64,000 nucleotides of DNA from Natrinema salinisoli (GTDB lineage: Archaea > Halobacteriota > Halobacteria > Halobacteriales > Natrialbaceae), in the NCBI RefSeq assembly GCF_020405205.1, contig NZ_CP084469.1, positions 4,030,001-4,094,000 on the forward strand, given 5' to 3'. Made by a program: the position numbers and the translations under genes. The notes beneath the pieces are model-generated. The model was not told where the DNA came from and did not search any database. It worked only from the letters and a program-made list of their open reading frames with translations. Positions 1-8,665 of this stretch are shown here, piece after piece (the stretch's first letter is position 1; each line of letters starts with the position of its first letter).

Positions 1-4
1 CTGT

Positions 5-235
5 GTGCCCGGTATGCGAATCTTCGGAAATGGGCACTATCTCGATGAATCGGAGGACATCGGGTCATTCGGCAAACACCCTGGTCATATGAGAGACCAA
101 GAGACGATTGTGAGTGCAGTTGGGGAGACAGCGTTACCAGGATTCCCGATCAACACCACCCGAGAACTCGTCGAATGGTTCATTGATAATGCTGGTGACC
201 TCGATATAGACATATCGAACCCATTCGCCTTGTAG
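5..235 (+). CDS. Hypothetical protein, probably the C-terminal part of a gene cut by the left edge
   Basis: A 76-residue reading frame with a GTG as its first possible start; the frame stays open to the left edge, so the real start may lie outside the window. The product is acidic toward its end (residues DLDIDISNPF) and has no membrane segment or motif I recognise. A second in-frame start, ATG at 14, is possible. It lies next to an AT-rich stretch and an insertion-sequence fragment, which fits an unstable region. No function can be assigned. Confidence 0.45.
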   Translation: MPGMRIFGNGHYLDESEDIGSFGKHPGHMRDQETIVSAVGETALPGFPINTTRELVEWFIDNAGDLDIDISNPFAL

Positions 236-240
236 AATTA

Positions 241-720
241 GAAAACACCATACAACACATTATTTTCCCCACTGGACCAAAGAATATATGTGAACGGACC
301 AAGGAGTATTAACATGGAAGAAGTAGATACTAATGAAAAGAAAGAATCGAGCGAGAGTGCTATAGGGGCTTTTCTATTCATTGCAGCAGGGGGAATTACA
401 GGAGGTGCTGTTGCTTATGCAGTCATGACAATCGCAGATATATTTATTTCAATAGATGGATCAAATCTCATTTATTCATTAGCAGAAGCAAGTGTTACAA
501 TAGTATTGGTGATATTGTATATACAAATTTTCAGCAATTATTATTTATATAGGCTTGAATAATGTTAAATCTCCATATCTATTAATATTTTAATATTATC
601 TATCATTCATACCTATTCTATAATATGACAAGTCATGAGTATGGTTGTGGGTCCGTAGGAGAAATTTGTTAAGAAGACAATATGCAGAACGGTTTTGCAT
701 TCACTCTTCTTCTAACCATC
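241..720. other. AT-rich stretch in an otherwise GC-rich chromosome
   Basis: Base composition changes sharply here: long A/T runs such as ttaatattttaatattatc near 580-600 contrast with the GC-rich sequence from about 1,000 onward. The stretch holds one small membrane-protein gene and ends at a transposase fragment. This looks like imported or plasmid/virus-derived DNA. About 155 bases after the small gene (563-718) hold no gene that I can see. Confidence 0.6.
314..562 (+). CDS. Small two-helix membrane protein, unknown function
   Basis: The ATG at 314 is preferred over the GTG at 290 because the sequence AAGGAG, a Shine-Dalgarno match, lies about 10 bases before it. The 82-residue product begins with a charged, lysine- and glutamate-rich segment (about residues 1-16), followed by two hydrophobic helices (about 18-42 and 55-76). 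Codon use is strongly AT-rich and the lysine content is high for a haloarchaeon, both pointing to foreign origin. I do not recognise the family. Small membrane proteins of this kind occur in archaeal viruses and plasmids, but nothing here proves that origin. Confidence 0.55.
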   Translation: MEEVDTNEKKESSESAIGAFLFIAAGGITGGAVAYAVMTIADIFISIDGSNLIYSLAEASVTIVLVILYIQIFSNYYLYRLE

Positions 721-966
721 TATTCCGAATTTTCAAGGCCGATCTCTGCCAGTATTTGTGGCATCTCGCCGAGAGATCGAGCGCTTCGCGGGAGGATTTC
801 TCCAGGTAAATCTGCAGACAATACAGCGACACGACGGCGTAGTCAGTGAATCCGCCACCTCGTAGGGTGCGGGTTCACCTCGGCTACCAACAGCACTTTT
901 AGACAACCTCGCTATTTTCCCAGTGAAGCGGGAGATTTTGGGCAGAGACCATCCGCTGTTTCCCAC
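719..966 (-). pseudogene. IS5-family transposase, N-terminal fragment with two frameshifts
   Basis: Read on the minus strand in three successive frames, this segment gives a recognisable haloarchaeal IS5-type transposase N-terminus. The first frame (966 down to about 841) contains PKISRFTGKIARLSKSAVG and GEPAPYEVADSLT. The second frame (about 840-780) gives YAVVSLYCLQIYLEKSSREAL. The third frame (about 770-719) gives LGEMPQILAEIGLENSE. Together they line up with the start of transposases that continue into the DDE domain, but that domain is missing. At least two frameshifts and a 3' truncation make it non-functional. Confidence 0.7.
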
Positions 967-1065
967 TTCAATTCCCTAGTTGTAACGGATCAAGTCGGCG
1001 CAATCTGACGATTCACTAAATCCCTCGAGCCGATCCTCAGTTAACGAGATCCGGGCGGCTGGCGG

Positions 1066-1956
1066 TTAATTCTCTAAAAAGTCGGGCTCCGCGAGCGCTT
1101 CGTCCTCGGCCTCGCGCCAGGAGTGTTTAGGTTCCCACCCCAGTTCCGCGCGGGCTTTCGCCGTCGAGAACGCCGACTCGTCCCCCTCGAGGTCGCACTC
1201 GTCGGGCAGGTCGCCGAAGACGGCCTCGATGACCTCGGCAGTGGGGCGGTCGAGATAGTTCTCCTCGGCCACCGCCAGGTACGGCTCGTGGCCGTCGATA
1301 TCGGCCTCGAGCGCGGCGTCGACGATCGACACGACGTCGCGGACGTCGACGTACGACCAGAAGTTACCGCTCCGGTCGGCCGTCTCGGGGTCGAACGACG
1401 CTCGTTCGTCCGCGACGGGGTACGTCCCCGGATACTGGATCCACGAGGGGCGAATCGAGGCGACCGAGACGCCGTATCGCCGGACCGTCTTCGCGGCGAT
1501 TTCTTCGCCGACGAGCTTCGAGGTGCCGTAGCCGTCTTCCGGCCGCATCGGGTGGGACTCGTCGATCGGCAGGTAATCGGGAAGGAACGGCTCCGCGGCG
1601 AAGGGCATCCCGTAGAGGCTCTCGCTCGAGGCCCAGATCACGTCCGCGCCCGCTCGCCCAGCGGCCTCGAACACGTTGTAGGTGGTCGTGACGTTCGTCA
1701 GGAACGTTTCGGTCCCGGTCGCGATGCCCATCTTCGGGATTCCGGCGAAGTGAATCACCGAGTCCGGTTCGTGGTCGAGGATCGCTTCCCAGGCCCGTCC
1801 CTGGTCGGTGAGATCGGTCGCGAGAAAGGTGACGTTATCGCGCTCGCGCGGCGGGCGCTCGAGGTCGACGCCCAGCACGTCGTGGCCCTCGCTCGCGAAG
1901 TGATCGACGATCCAACTGCCCGCACCGCCGGTCGCACCGGTGACGACGAGATTCAC
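1066..1956 (-). CDS. NAD-dependent epimerase/dehydratase (extended SDR family)
   Basis: The product has the extended short-chain dehydrogenase layout. A nucleotide-binding Rossmann motif (VTGATGGAGSWIV) stands at the very N-terminus if the GTG at 1956 is used, and the catalytic YGTSK (Tyr-x-x-x-Lys) follows near residue 145. This is why I prefer 1956 over the farther start at 2031, which would add 25 residues before the Rossmann strand. SSESLYG supplies the catalytic Ser/Thr region and IRPSWIQYPG resembles the substrate-binding segment. Such enzymes act on nucleotide sugars or related substrates; the exact substrate cannot be told. It stands alone, divergent from the secreted PKD protein gene. 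Confidence 0.85.
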   Translation of the reverse strand: MNLVVTGATGGAGSWIVDHFASEGHDVLGVDLERPPRERDNVTFLATDLTDQGRAWEAILDHEPDSVIHFAGIPKMGIATGTETFLTNVTTTYNVFEAAGRAGADVIWASSESLYGMPFAAEPFLPDYLPIDESHPMRPEDGYGTSKLVGEEIAAKTVRRYGVSVASIRPSWIQYPGTYPVADERASFDPETADRSGNFWSYVDVRDVVSIVDAALEADIDGHEPYLAVAEENYLDRPTAEVIEAVFGDLPDECDLEGDESAFSTAKARAELGWEPKHSWREAEDEALAEPDFLEN

Positions 1957-2170
1957 GTCGGAACGATACGCACGGGTCGCGAAAACGGTGGGGATTTCCT
2001 CGCCGGGTGCCCTCCCGACGACAGCGATCACGTCGAAAAAGTGCGCCCGGAGTCGGTATCGCGGCCAGTGTCGCAGGCGTTCATCCGGCCGGTCCTGCTC
2101 GGAGGGCTGTTATCCACGACTTAATAAATCGTTTCACCTGTTTATCTATAGCTAATACCAAATTTAATTT

Positions 2171-2178
2171 TATATATA
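2171..2178 (+). promoter_or_regulatory. TATA box for the LVIVD/PKD protein gene
   Basis: The octamer tatatata lies about 26 bases before the ATG at 2201, within an AT-rich segment. This is the spacing expected of an archaeal promoter giving a leaderless or nearly leaderless transcript. The run gggggg just before the ATG is too close to the start to be a convincing ribosome binding site. Confidence 0.6.
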
Positions 2179-2200
2179 AAAATGAAAAACAGGGGGGTGC

Positions 2201-4180
2201 ATGCCATCACAGCAATCGACGCCGAATCGACGATCAGTCCTGCAATCGCTCGGTGCCCTCGGAGCGCTCGGGGTCACCGGAATCGGAACGGCAGCGGGGG
2301 TGCGTGCCCAGTTCGAACCGCTCGGCTCGGTCGACATATCCGGGGGAGTAGCGGAGGCCGTCGCCAGCGACGACGGGGAAACCGCGTACGTCGCGATCGA
2401 CGCGGGGTTCGTGTCCGTCGACATCTCGGATCCCGCCGCCCCGTCCGTAATCGCAGAGCGGACGGATACGGGCCTGTCGGGCGTCATGGACGTCAAGGAA
2501 GACGGCGACCGCGTGATCGTCGTCGGTCCCGGCAACTCCACGGGGAGCGTCAACGGGATGGGCCTGTACGACGTCTCGGATCCGTCGAATCCAACGTCGC
2601 TCGCGTTCCACGACACGGACTTCGCGATTCACAACGCCTATCTGACCGAGGACGTGGCCTACCTCATCGACAACGGTTCGGCCGAGGTCGTCATGATAGA
2701 CGTTAGCGGCGACGATCCCTCCGAAATCAACCGGTGGGGACTGTCCGGCGCGTCGACCCTCCACGACCTCTGGATCCAGGATGGGATCGCCTATCTCTGC
2801 TACTGGGACGACGGAACGGTGATGCTGGACGTATCGGACCCGAACAACCCCTCCCAGATCGGCACGGTCCGCGACGGCAGTTCGCGATCCGGGAACAACG
2901 ACCACTACGTGACCCTCGACGCGGACGCATCCATCTGCGCGATCGGCAAGGAACAGATCGGATCCCGTAGCCACCTCGGCGTCGAGCTCTGGGATGTCTC
3001 CGACAAGACTGACACGCAATTCCTCGCTGAGATAGACCCACCGTCCCAACCGTCGGGTGGCGAACGGACCTCACACAACCTCGACATCGTCGGTGACTAC
3101 GTCTACACTTCCTGGTACGAGGGCGGCATTCGCGTCCACGATATCAGCGATCCGTCGGAACCCGAGGAAATCGCCTCCTGGCGGGGCGATGGTGCTTCGT
3201 TCTGGACCGCAGAAGTCGCCGTCGAGGGCGAGACAGTCATCGCCAGCGACGAATCGATCGCGAGCGGCAACGGGGGACTGTACACGTTCCCGGACCCGCG
3301 GGCGGACTCCGACCAGCCGCCGACGGCGCGGATCGACGCGCCTAACGCCGTGACGGTCGGTGAGTCCGCCACCTTCGACGGCGCCGATTCCGCCGATCCG
3401 GACGGGACGATCGCGGGCTACGAGTGGGACTTCGGCGACGGCGCGACCGCGAGTGGCGAGACGGTCTCTCACGCGTACGACGAAACCGGCCAGTACACGG
3501 TCCGGCTCGAGGTGACCGACGACGACGGGAACAGCGATACGGCGACGGCGACCGTCTCCGTCGAGGAGGAATCGGACGAGGCACCGATTGCGCGTCTCGA
3601 GGTGATCCCTGCCTCGCCCTCGGTGGGCGAACAGGTTACGTTCGACGGGAGCGGCTCCTCGGACCCGGACGGGACGATCACCGGTTACGAATGGGTCGTC
3701 GACGGCGAGGAGGTCGGCACTGGAGACACGGCCGAGTACACGTTCGATGCGACGGGTACCTACGACGTGGAACTCACGGTTACCGACGACGACGGAAACA
3801 GCGACACGGCGTCGGAACGGATCACGGTCGAAGACGACGGCGGCGGCGAGTGCGGCGACGAAACCGAGAGCACCACGGAGAACGGGCGGCTCTCGTGGTG
3901 GGACGACGGCGACGTCTACACCTACGAGACGAGCACGACCAGTCCCTGCAATATCGAAATCGTGCTGGACGGCCCGACTTACTTCGCGGACTTCGACCTG
4001 TACGTAACGTACGACGGCCGTGAACCGACGCCCGGAGACTACGACGACCGGGCGACCAGCTCCGACGCCGACGAGAGCATCGAGTCGGCCCTGGACGGCC
4101 AGACCGACGTCGGCATCCTGGTCGACCGGTACAGCGGCCGGGGCGAGTACACCGTGACGATCACCGAAAACGGACGGTGA
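2201..4180 (+). CDS. Tat-exported LVIVD-repeat protein with two PKD domains and a PPC-like C-terminus
   Basis: A 659-residue predicted exported protein. The N-terminus has a twin-arginine motif (NRRSVLQSLG, Arg10-Arg11), a hydrophobic segment and a likely cleavage site after VRA (about residue 36). Residues ~45-370 hold repeated units of the form 'DVSDPSNPTSLA', typical of LVIVD beta-propeller repeats. Two PKD domains follow (about 375-455 and 465-545), each with the GYEWDFGDG/GYEWVVDG-type core and a 'VTDDDGNSDTA' strand. The last ~100 residues resemble a bacterial pre-peptidase C-terminal (PPC) domain, containing GRLSWWDDGDVY. It is most likely a cell-surface or extracellular adhesive or binding protein. 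No enzymatic motif is evident. Confidence 0.85.
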   Translation: MPSQQSTPNRRSVLQSLGALGALGVTGIGTAAGVRAQFEPLGSVDISGGVAEAVASDDGETAYVAIDAGFVSVDISDPAAPSVIAERTDTGLSGVMDVKEDGDRVIVVGPGNSTGSVNGMGLYDVSDPSNPTSLAFHDTDFAIHNAYLTEDVAYLIDNGSAEVVMIDVSGDDPSEINRWGLSGASTLHDLWIQDGIAYLCYWDDGTVMLDVSDPNNPSQIGTVRDGSSRSGNNDHYVTLDADASICAIGKEQIGSRSHLGVELWDVSDKTDTQFLAEIDPPSQPSGGERTSHNLDIVGDYVYTSWYEGGIRVHDISDPSEPEEIASWRGDGASFWTAEVAVEGETVIASDESIASGNGGLYTFPDPRADSDQPPTARIDAPNAVTVGESATFDGADSADPDGTIAGYEWDFGDGATASGETVSHAYDETGQYTVRLEVTDDDGNSDTATATVSVEEESDEAPIARLEVIPASPSVGEQVTFDGSGSSDPDGTITGYEWVVDGEEVGTGDTAEYTFDATGTYDVELTVTDDDGNSDTASERITVEDDGGGECGDETESTTENGRLSWWDDGDVYTYETSTTSPCNIEIVLDGPTYFADFDLYVTYDGREPTPGDYDDRATSSDADESIESALDGQTDVGILVDRYSGRGEYTVTITENGR

Positions 4181-4215
4181 GCCATCCGCGGCGAACCGCT
4201 TGCCACACCACGTCG

Positions 4216-4221
4216 TTTTTT
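4216..4221 (+). terminator. Oligo-T terminator after the LVIVD/PKD gene
   Basis: A run of six T residues lies about 36 bases after the stop codon, the simplest form of archaeal terminator. It sits in the convergent interval between this gene and thi4. Confidence 0.4.
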
Positions 4222-4276
4222 CGCACTCGAGAAGCGTTGCGGTTCGAATCGGGGGGTTCGGGGGCGGCGGTTTCCT

Positions 4277-4392
4277 CGGCTCGCGTGGTCCGCTGACTCT
4301 CGGGATACGCGCAGTTCTTAGTCGTCGGCTGGCGCGGCTCGCGTGGTCCGCTGACTCTCGGGATACGCGCAGTTCTTAGTCGTCGGCTGGCG
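4277..4392. repeat. Perfect 58-bp tandem duplication covering the thi4 3' end
   Basis: Two identical 58-base units lie head to tail (4277-4334 and 4335-4392). Each begins cggctcgcgtggtccgctga and ends cggctggcg. The right-hand unit contains the last codons and TAG stop of thi4, so the left-hand unit is a displaced copy of the gene's end plus about 40 bases of trailer. The duplication leaves the reading frame of thi4 intact. Confidence 0.9.
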
Positions 4393-5305
4393 CGGCCCGC
4401 GAGGTCAGTTCGACGGGCTCGGCGTCGACCTCGAGTTCGTCGAGTGCGACCTGGGCGGCGCGCTTGCCAGAGACGAGCATGGCACCGAAGGTGGGGCCCA
4501 TGCGCGGCAGGCCGTAGGTGGTCGCGGTCGCCATCCCGGTCGCGATGAGGCCCTCGTGGACGAGACCGGTGTGTTCGACGACGGCGTCCTCGGACTTGCC
4601 GACCCACATCGAGTCGTGGCCGGGCGAGTCGTGGCCGGGCGCGCCGTAGGAGTCGTCGCCGGTCTGGTCCATCCCCGTCGCGGACTCCTCGGCGTCCGCG
4701 ATACCCGGCGCGTCGAGCACGCCGCGCTCGTCGAGTTTCTTGACCGCCATCGCGTCGTGGCCGGTCGCGTCGATGACCAGATCCGCCTCGACGGCGATCG
4801 GGTCGACGCAGGTGATCTCGCGGGGCAGCGCGTGGACCGGCGTCCAGTTCATGACGATGCCGCCGACGCGGTGGTCCTCGCGGATGACGATGTCCGTGAA
4901 CTCGGTCATATTTTGCATCTTCGCGCCAGCGTCGCAGGCGGCCTTGATCAGGCCGGAACAGGCCTCCGGCCCGTTCGCGACGTAGAGCCCCTCGCTGTCC
5001 TGGGACTGTTTGTAATCGACCTCGAGTTCGTCGAGGACCTGCTGGGCGGGGTCGCGAACCGTGACCTTGTTCATCAGGAAGCCGCCGAGCCAGAAGCCGC
5101 CACCGAGGTAGTTGTTCTTCTCGACGACCATCGTCTTGACGCCGCGCTCGGAGAGTTCCTTCGCGGCCGTCAGCCCCGAGGGGCCACCGCCCACGATGAT
5201 GACGTCCGAGTCCGAGAAGTCCATGAACTCCTCGGTCCACTCCTGTCCGATCGCACGAGTCACGTCCGCTTCACCGACCTGGCTGAACTGCTCGAAGTCG
5301 CTCAT
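4376..5305 (-). CDS. thi4: Thiazole synthase Thi4 (thiamine biosynthesis)
   Basis: Thi4 builds the ADP-thiazole half of thiamine from NAD and glycine. The product has an FAD/NAD-type dinucleotide fold near the N-terminus ([22 protein letters not shown]), the [11 protein letters not shown] loop and a late [12 protein letters not shown] segment, all typical of the family. Cys166, in PREITCVDP, corresponds to the conserved active-site cysteine reported as essential in the Haloferax volcanii enzyme and to the sulfur-donating cysteine of yeast Thi4, rather than the histidine of sulfide-using methanogen enzymes. The ATG at 5305 ([11 protein letters not shown]) is preferred to an upstream GTG because a TATA-like box lies about 30 bases before it. 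The length of 309 residues is normal. Confidence 0.95.
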   Translation of the reverse strand: MSDFEQFSQVGEADVTRAIGQEWTEEFMDFSDSDVIIVGGGPSGLTAAKELSERGVKTMVVEKNNYLGGGFWLGGFLMNKVTVRDPAQQVLDELEVDYKQSQDSEGLYVANGPEACSGLIKAACDAGAKMQNMTEFTDIVIREDHRVGGIVMNWTPVHALPREITCVDPIAVEADLVIDATGHDAMAVKKLDERGVLDAPGIADAEESATGMDQTGDDSYGAPGHDSPGHDSMWVGKSEDAVVEHTGLVHEGLIATGMATATTYGLPRMGPTFGAMLVSGKRAAQVALDELEVDAEPVELTSRAAPADD

Positions 5306-5308
5306 ACA

Positions 5309-5337
5309 ACTAGGTGGTATCACCAAGTAGTGTTAAG
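5309..5337 (-). promoter_or_regulatory. thi4 promoter with imperfect palindrome over the transcription start
   Basis: On the minus strand a TATA-like cttaaca (5331-5337) lies about 30 bases before the thi4 ATG. Between it and the start codon sits the 20-bp imperfect palindrome actaggtggtatcaccaagt (5309-5328, + strand). Its position at the expected transcription start suggests an operator for a thiamine-responsive regulator; this is an inference. Confidence 0.5.
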
Positions 5338-5471
5338 TCTATCGTCGTCACGGTTCGAGACATAATCAACTTTCGTGGGGTTCTCGCGGACGAATACGTC
5401 TGAGAGGGGAAACGTCGGGATCGCCGTCGTCGGGGCGTCGAGGTCCCGCCCATCGGCGGACCTCCGAGGGG

Positions 5472-6974
5472 TCAGTCGTCGACGAAATCCGTCTCGGTCG
5501 CGGTGCCGGACGCCGACCCGTCTCGAGGATCCGTCCCACCGCCGGGAGTCTCCACACTCTCGCCGTCGATGACGCCCTCCGTCCATGTTCCGAGGCGAAA
5601 CCAGGCGACGGCGACGACGAAGGCCGCGATCATGCCGACGGCGAAGGCCCACCAGATGCCCTCGACGCCCCACTCGAGGGCGGCGACCGTCACGCCGGTA
5701 CCGGGAATCGTCACGGACCACGAGAAGGCGAGGACGACGACGAGGGGAATCCGGAAGACCCACCGCGAGAGGACGGATAGGACCATCGCCTCGCGGGTGT
5801 TTCCGGCCCCCCGGAACGCACCCTGAATGACCATCACGCCGGCGAACAGTGCCCAGAAGGGGGCGGTGATCCGGAGAAAGACGATACCTTCAGTGATGAC
5901 GGCGGGATCGGCGACGAAGATTCTCATGGCCGCTGCTGGGAACGCGAACAGGAGGGCCGCGACGGCGAAAATAAACACCATCGTCGCCGCGGTGGCAGTT
6001 CGCGCGACCGCGACTGCTCGATCGGGCGTCTTTGCGCCGAGGTTCTGCCCGACGCCGGTCGCGGTCGCCTGGCCGACTGCCCCGGCGACGGCCCACGTTA
6101 CCGACATCAGTCGGATGCCGATTCCGTACGCCGCGGTGGGTGCGGGCCCGAACCGGGCGACGAACCCGGCCATCGCGACCGCGGCGAAGCTTCGGGCCCA
6201 GCCGTCGAACGTGGCCGGATAACCGATGTCGACCAGTCGTTTCAGGAGCCCGACGTCGGGCCTGAGATCACCGGGTCGAAGTCGAACGCCGAACCCGCCG
6301 TCCAACAGGATGGCGATCCCCGCGGCGGTCGCGAGTCCACGCGAGCAAAACGTTGCGATCGCTGCTCCTCGCGTCCCCATCGCCGGGAACGGGCCCCAGC
6401 CGAGCACGAGGAACGGATCGAAGACGACGTTGAGCCCTGCCGAAACGAACACGAGCCACATCGCCGTCTTCGTGTCGCCCGCGCCCTGCAGCGAGGCCCG
6501 GAACGCGAAGAAGAGGAAGGTAAAGGGCAACGCGAGGAAGATGACCTCGATGTAAGCGAGCGCCTCGACGAAGACCTGCCCGCGAGCGCCGATCAGGGAG
6601 AGCAGCGGCCGCCGGGCGGCGTAGCCGAGGACGGCGAGGACGCTCGAGACGGAAAGGGTCAGCAGGATCGTCTGGGCGACGACGCGGTCGGCCGTCCGGT
6701 CGTCACCGGCACCGACGTACTGGGAGACCAGCGCGATCGTGGCGGCGGTGATCCCCATCGCGGTCGAGACGAACAGCCACGAGAGGGGGAACATCAGCGA
6801 GATAGCGGCGACGGCGTCGCTGCTCACGCGGCCGACCCAGAACATGTCGGCGAGGTTGTAGGCGGTCTGGAGGAGGTTCCCCAGGACCAGCGGCCACGCG
6901 AGGCGGAGGAGCTTGGGGGAGATCGCCCCCGTCGTCATGTCGACGCGTGAGCGCTCCTGATCCGTCGTTGTCAC
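5472..6974 (-). CDS. MATE-family efflux transporter
   Basis: A 500-residue membrane protein with about twelve hydrophobic segments and the twofold layout of MATE exporters. The N-terminal half opens with PLVLGNLLQTAYNLADMFWV, a hallmark of the family, and the second half repeats the pattern (YPATFDGWARSF, GVGQNLGAKTPDRA). MATE proteins use a sodium or proton gradient to expel cationic drugs or metabolites. The C-terminal ~40 residues are an acidic, soluble tail. It is transcribed in the same direction as thi4 but about 165 bases upstream of it, so co-transcription is uncertain. Confidence 0.92.
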   Translation of the reverse strand: MTTTDQERSRVDMTTGAISPKLLRLAWPLVLGNLLQTAYNLADMFWVGRVSSDAVAAISLMFPLSWLFVSTAMGITAATIALVSQYVGAGDDRTADRVVAQTILLTLSVSSVLAVLGYAARRPLLSLIGARGQVFVEALAYIEVIFLALPFTFLFFAFRASLQGAGDTKTAMWLVFVSAGLNVVFDPFLVLGWGPFPAMGTRGAAIATFCSRGLATAAGIAILLDGGFGVRLRPGDLRPDVGLLKRLVDIGYPATFDGWARSFAAVAMAGFVARFGPAPTAAYGIGIRLMSVTWAVAGAVGQATATGVGQNLGAKTPDRAVAVARTATAATMVFIFAVAALLFAFPAAAMRIFVADPAVITEGIVFLRITAPFWALFAGVMVIQGAFRGAGNTREAMVLSVLSRWVFRIPLVVVLAFSWSVTIPGTGVTVAALEWGVEGIWWAFAVGMIAAFVVAVAWFRLGTWTEGVIDGESVETPGGGTDPRDGSASGTATETDFVDD

Positions 6975-7170
6975 GAATGGCTCTCACCGGAGCCTCGCCC
7001 GGACACGACAAAAGGACTCGGCTCGCGGGCGCGGGTTGCCGGCTTGTGACAACGAGTCCCCGTTGGCGACATTGAACTACATGTTGTGATTATTCATTTG
7101 TCCGGTTTCTTCCCCGTATAGATGGAACAGCCCCTATATTCGATATCCTTCCGAAAATATATTCACAAAT

Positions 7171-7178
7171 AATATATT
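7171..7178 (+). promoter_or_regulatory. TATA box for the BAAT-type hydrolase gene
   Basis: The octamer aatatatt, in an AT-rich block (about 7150-7180), lies about 30 bases before the ATG at 7206. That is the usual distance for a haloarchaeal promoter with a very short leader. Confidence 0.55.
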
Positions 7179-7205
7179 CCACACCTCGCATACTGTGTTC
7201 TATAG

Positions 7206-8555
7206 ATGGTGTCAAACGAGGACCACTATCGGACGGAACTATCCCGGAGACGCGCTCTCGAGGCGCTCGGGACCGGCATTACAGCATCGGTCGGCGGCTG
7301 CATGGAGACCGTGCAGACCGACGAACCCGAGCCGACGTTCCACCATCCCGATAGCGTCCTGATCGACGAGCCGTTCACGCTCGAGATCGAGGGCCTACCG
7401 ACGGGGACCGTCGAAATCGCTGCGACGGCCGAGGACCGTCGCAGTGTAACCTGGTCGGCGAGTGCGACCTACGAGGTGACCGATGGGACCATCGACCTCG
7501 ACACCGACGCCCCGACGGCGGGCGATTACGACAAGGCCGATACCATGCGGTTGATCCAGCGCATGGAACCAGCAAACGGCGGTTCCAGCATATACGTCTC
7601 CTCATCGGAAGAACAGCTCTCGGTGGAGGTAATCGCCGACGGGGACGTCATTGGCTCGACCACGATCACGCGTCCTTTCGGTAGCCCCTACGTTAGCTCG
7701 AGGGTCGTCGACGACGGCCGACTCGCCGGACGGATCTTCAAACCGTCGGGGACGGAACCCGCGCCTGCCGTCGTCGTGTTGCACGGATCCGGCGGCGAAC
7801 CCTTGCTCGGCATGGCACAGTTGCTCGCGGCGAACGGATTCGTCGCCTTCGCGCTCCAGTATTTCGGTACCGAGGGCGTGCCGGAGGAACTCTTCGAGGT
7901 ACCGGTCGAAATCGTCGACGAGGCGGCGACGTGGCTCCTCGAGCGCGATCGAGTCGCCGGCTCGCGAGTCGGCCTCATCGGCTCGTCGAGAGGCGGGGAA
8001 CTCGCGTTGCTGGCCGGGAGCGAGTTCGATTCGACCGGTGCCGTCGTCGGGATCAGCGCGAGCGGGGTCGGCTGGCAAGGGTATTCGGAGACGGACTCCG
8101 CTCCCAGATCCACCTGGACGCTCGATGGCGAGCCAGTTTCGTACGTCCCGCAAGTCGACGACCCGTCCGTCTGGGATCAACAGCGGCCTTACGAACACGA
8201 ACCGGAGTTCGCGGCATCGCTCGACGCCGCATCCGAGGATCGAATCGACGCGGCGACGATCCCCGTCGAGGAGATTGACGGCCCCGTGTTGCTCGTTTCC
8301 GGGGGAGACGACAGGCTGTGGAACGCCGCCGAACTGTCGTCACTAGCGATCGATCGCCTCGAGGCACACGATTTCGAATACGAGTACGACCATCTGATCT
8401 TCGAGGATGCGGGCCACGCGATTCACTACCCCTACGTCCCGACCGCCAATCGGGCAGAATCAGAGCAGTACGTGATGGGCGGAACGCCAGCAGGGTACGC
8501 GGAGGCAGACGCCGAGTACTGGCCGCGGGCGCTCGAGACGCTGCGGCAGTCGTAG
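7206..8555 (+). CDS. Tat lipoprotein with acyl-CoA thioesterase/BAAT N-terminal and C-terminal domains
   Basis: The N-terminus has a twin-arginine segment (SRRRALEALG) and then GGC at about residue 32, so the protein is likely exported by Tat and lipid-anchored at that cysteine. Residues ~45-160 match the beta-sandwich domain found before the hydrolase in acyl-CoA thioesterases and bile acid-CoA:amino acid N-acyltransferases. Residues ~185-445 form an alpha/beta hydrolase with nucleophile elbow IGSSRGGELA, an acid residue in SGGDDRLW and the histidine in EDAGHAIHYPY. A serine nucleophile suggests hydrolase rather than transferase activity. An exported enzyme is unlikely to act on CoA esters, so the natural substrate is open. 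Confidence 0.85.
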   Translation: MVSNEDHYRTELSRRRALEALGTGITASVGGCMETVQTDEPEPTFHHPDSVLIDEPFTLEIEGLPTGTVEIAATAEDRRSVTWSASATYEVTDGTIDLDTDAPTAGDYDKADTMRLIQRMEPANGGSSIYVSSSEEQLSVEVIADGDVIGSTTITRPFGSPYVSSRVVDDGRLAGRIFKPSGTEPAPAVVVLHGSGGEPLLGMAQLLAANGFVAFALQYFGTEGVPEELFEVPVEIVDEAATWLLERDRVAGSRVGLIGSSRGGELALLAGSEFDSTGAVVGISASGVGWQGYSETDSAPRSTWTLDGEPVSYVPQVDDPSVWDQQRPYEHEPEFAASLDAASEDRIDAATIPVEEIDGPVLLVSGGDDRLWNAAELSSLAIDRLEAHDFEYEYDHLIFEDAGHAIHYPYVPTANRAESEQYVMGGTPAGYAEADAEYWPRALETLRQS

Positions 8556-8665
8556 CACGGACGAATACGCGCGTCGCCTGCGCGAGCCCGCGACCGCACG
8601 CACACCCGCGCTGTCGGTCGGTTTTGGCGAAAGCGTTATCAAACACTCAATCGTAACGAGCCACG

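Noticed and set aside
1123-2124. 333-codon open frame on the plus strand, opposite the epimerase
   Set aside because: It runs antisense to a clear SDR gene; the open frame comes from the high GC content and codon bias of that gene, and the translation is Arg/Val-rich with no family likeness.
4231-4262. GGTTCGAATC, like the T-loop of a tRNA
   Set aside because: The flanking bases do not pair to a T-stem and no acceptor, D or anticodon arms can be built around it.
4161-5240. 359-codon minus-strand frame overlapping thi4
   Set aside because: It shares the strand of thi4 in another frame and is arginine-rich, unlike the acidic proteins of this genome.
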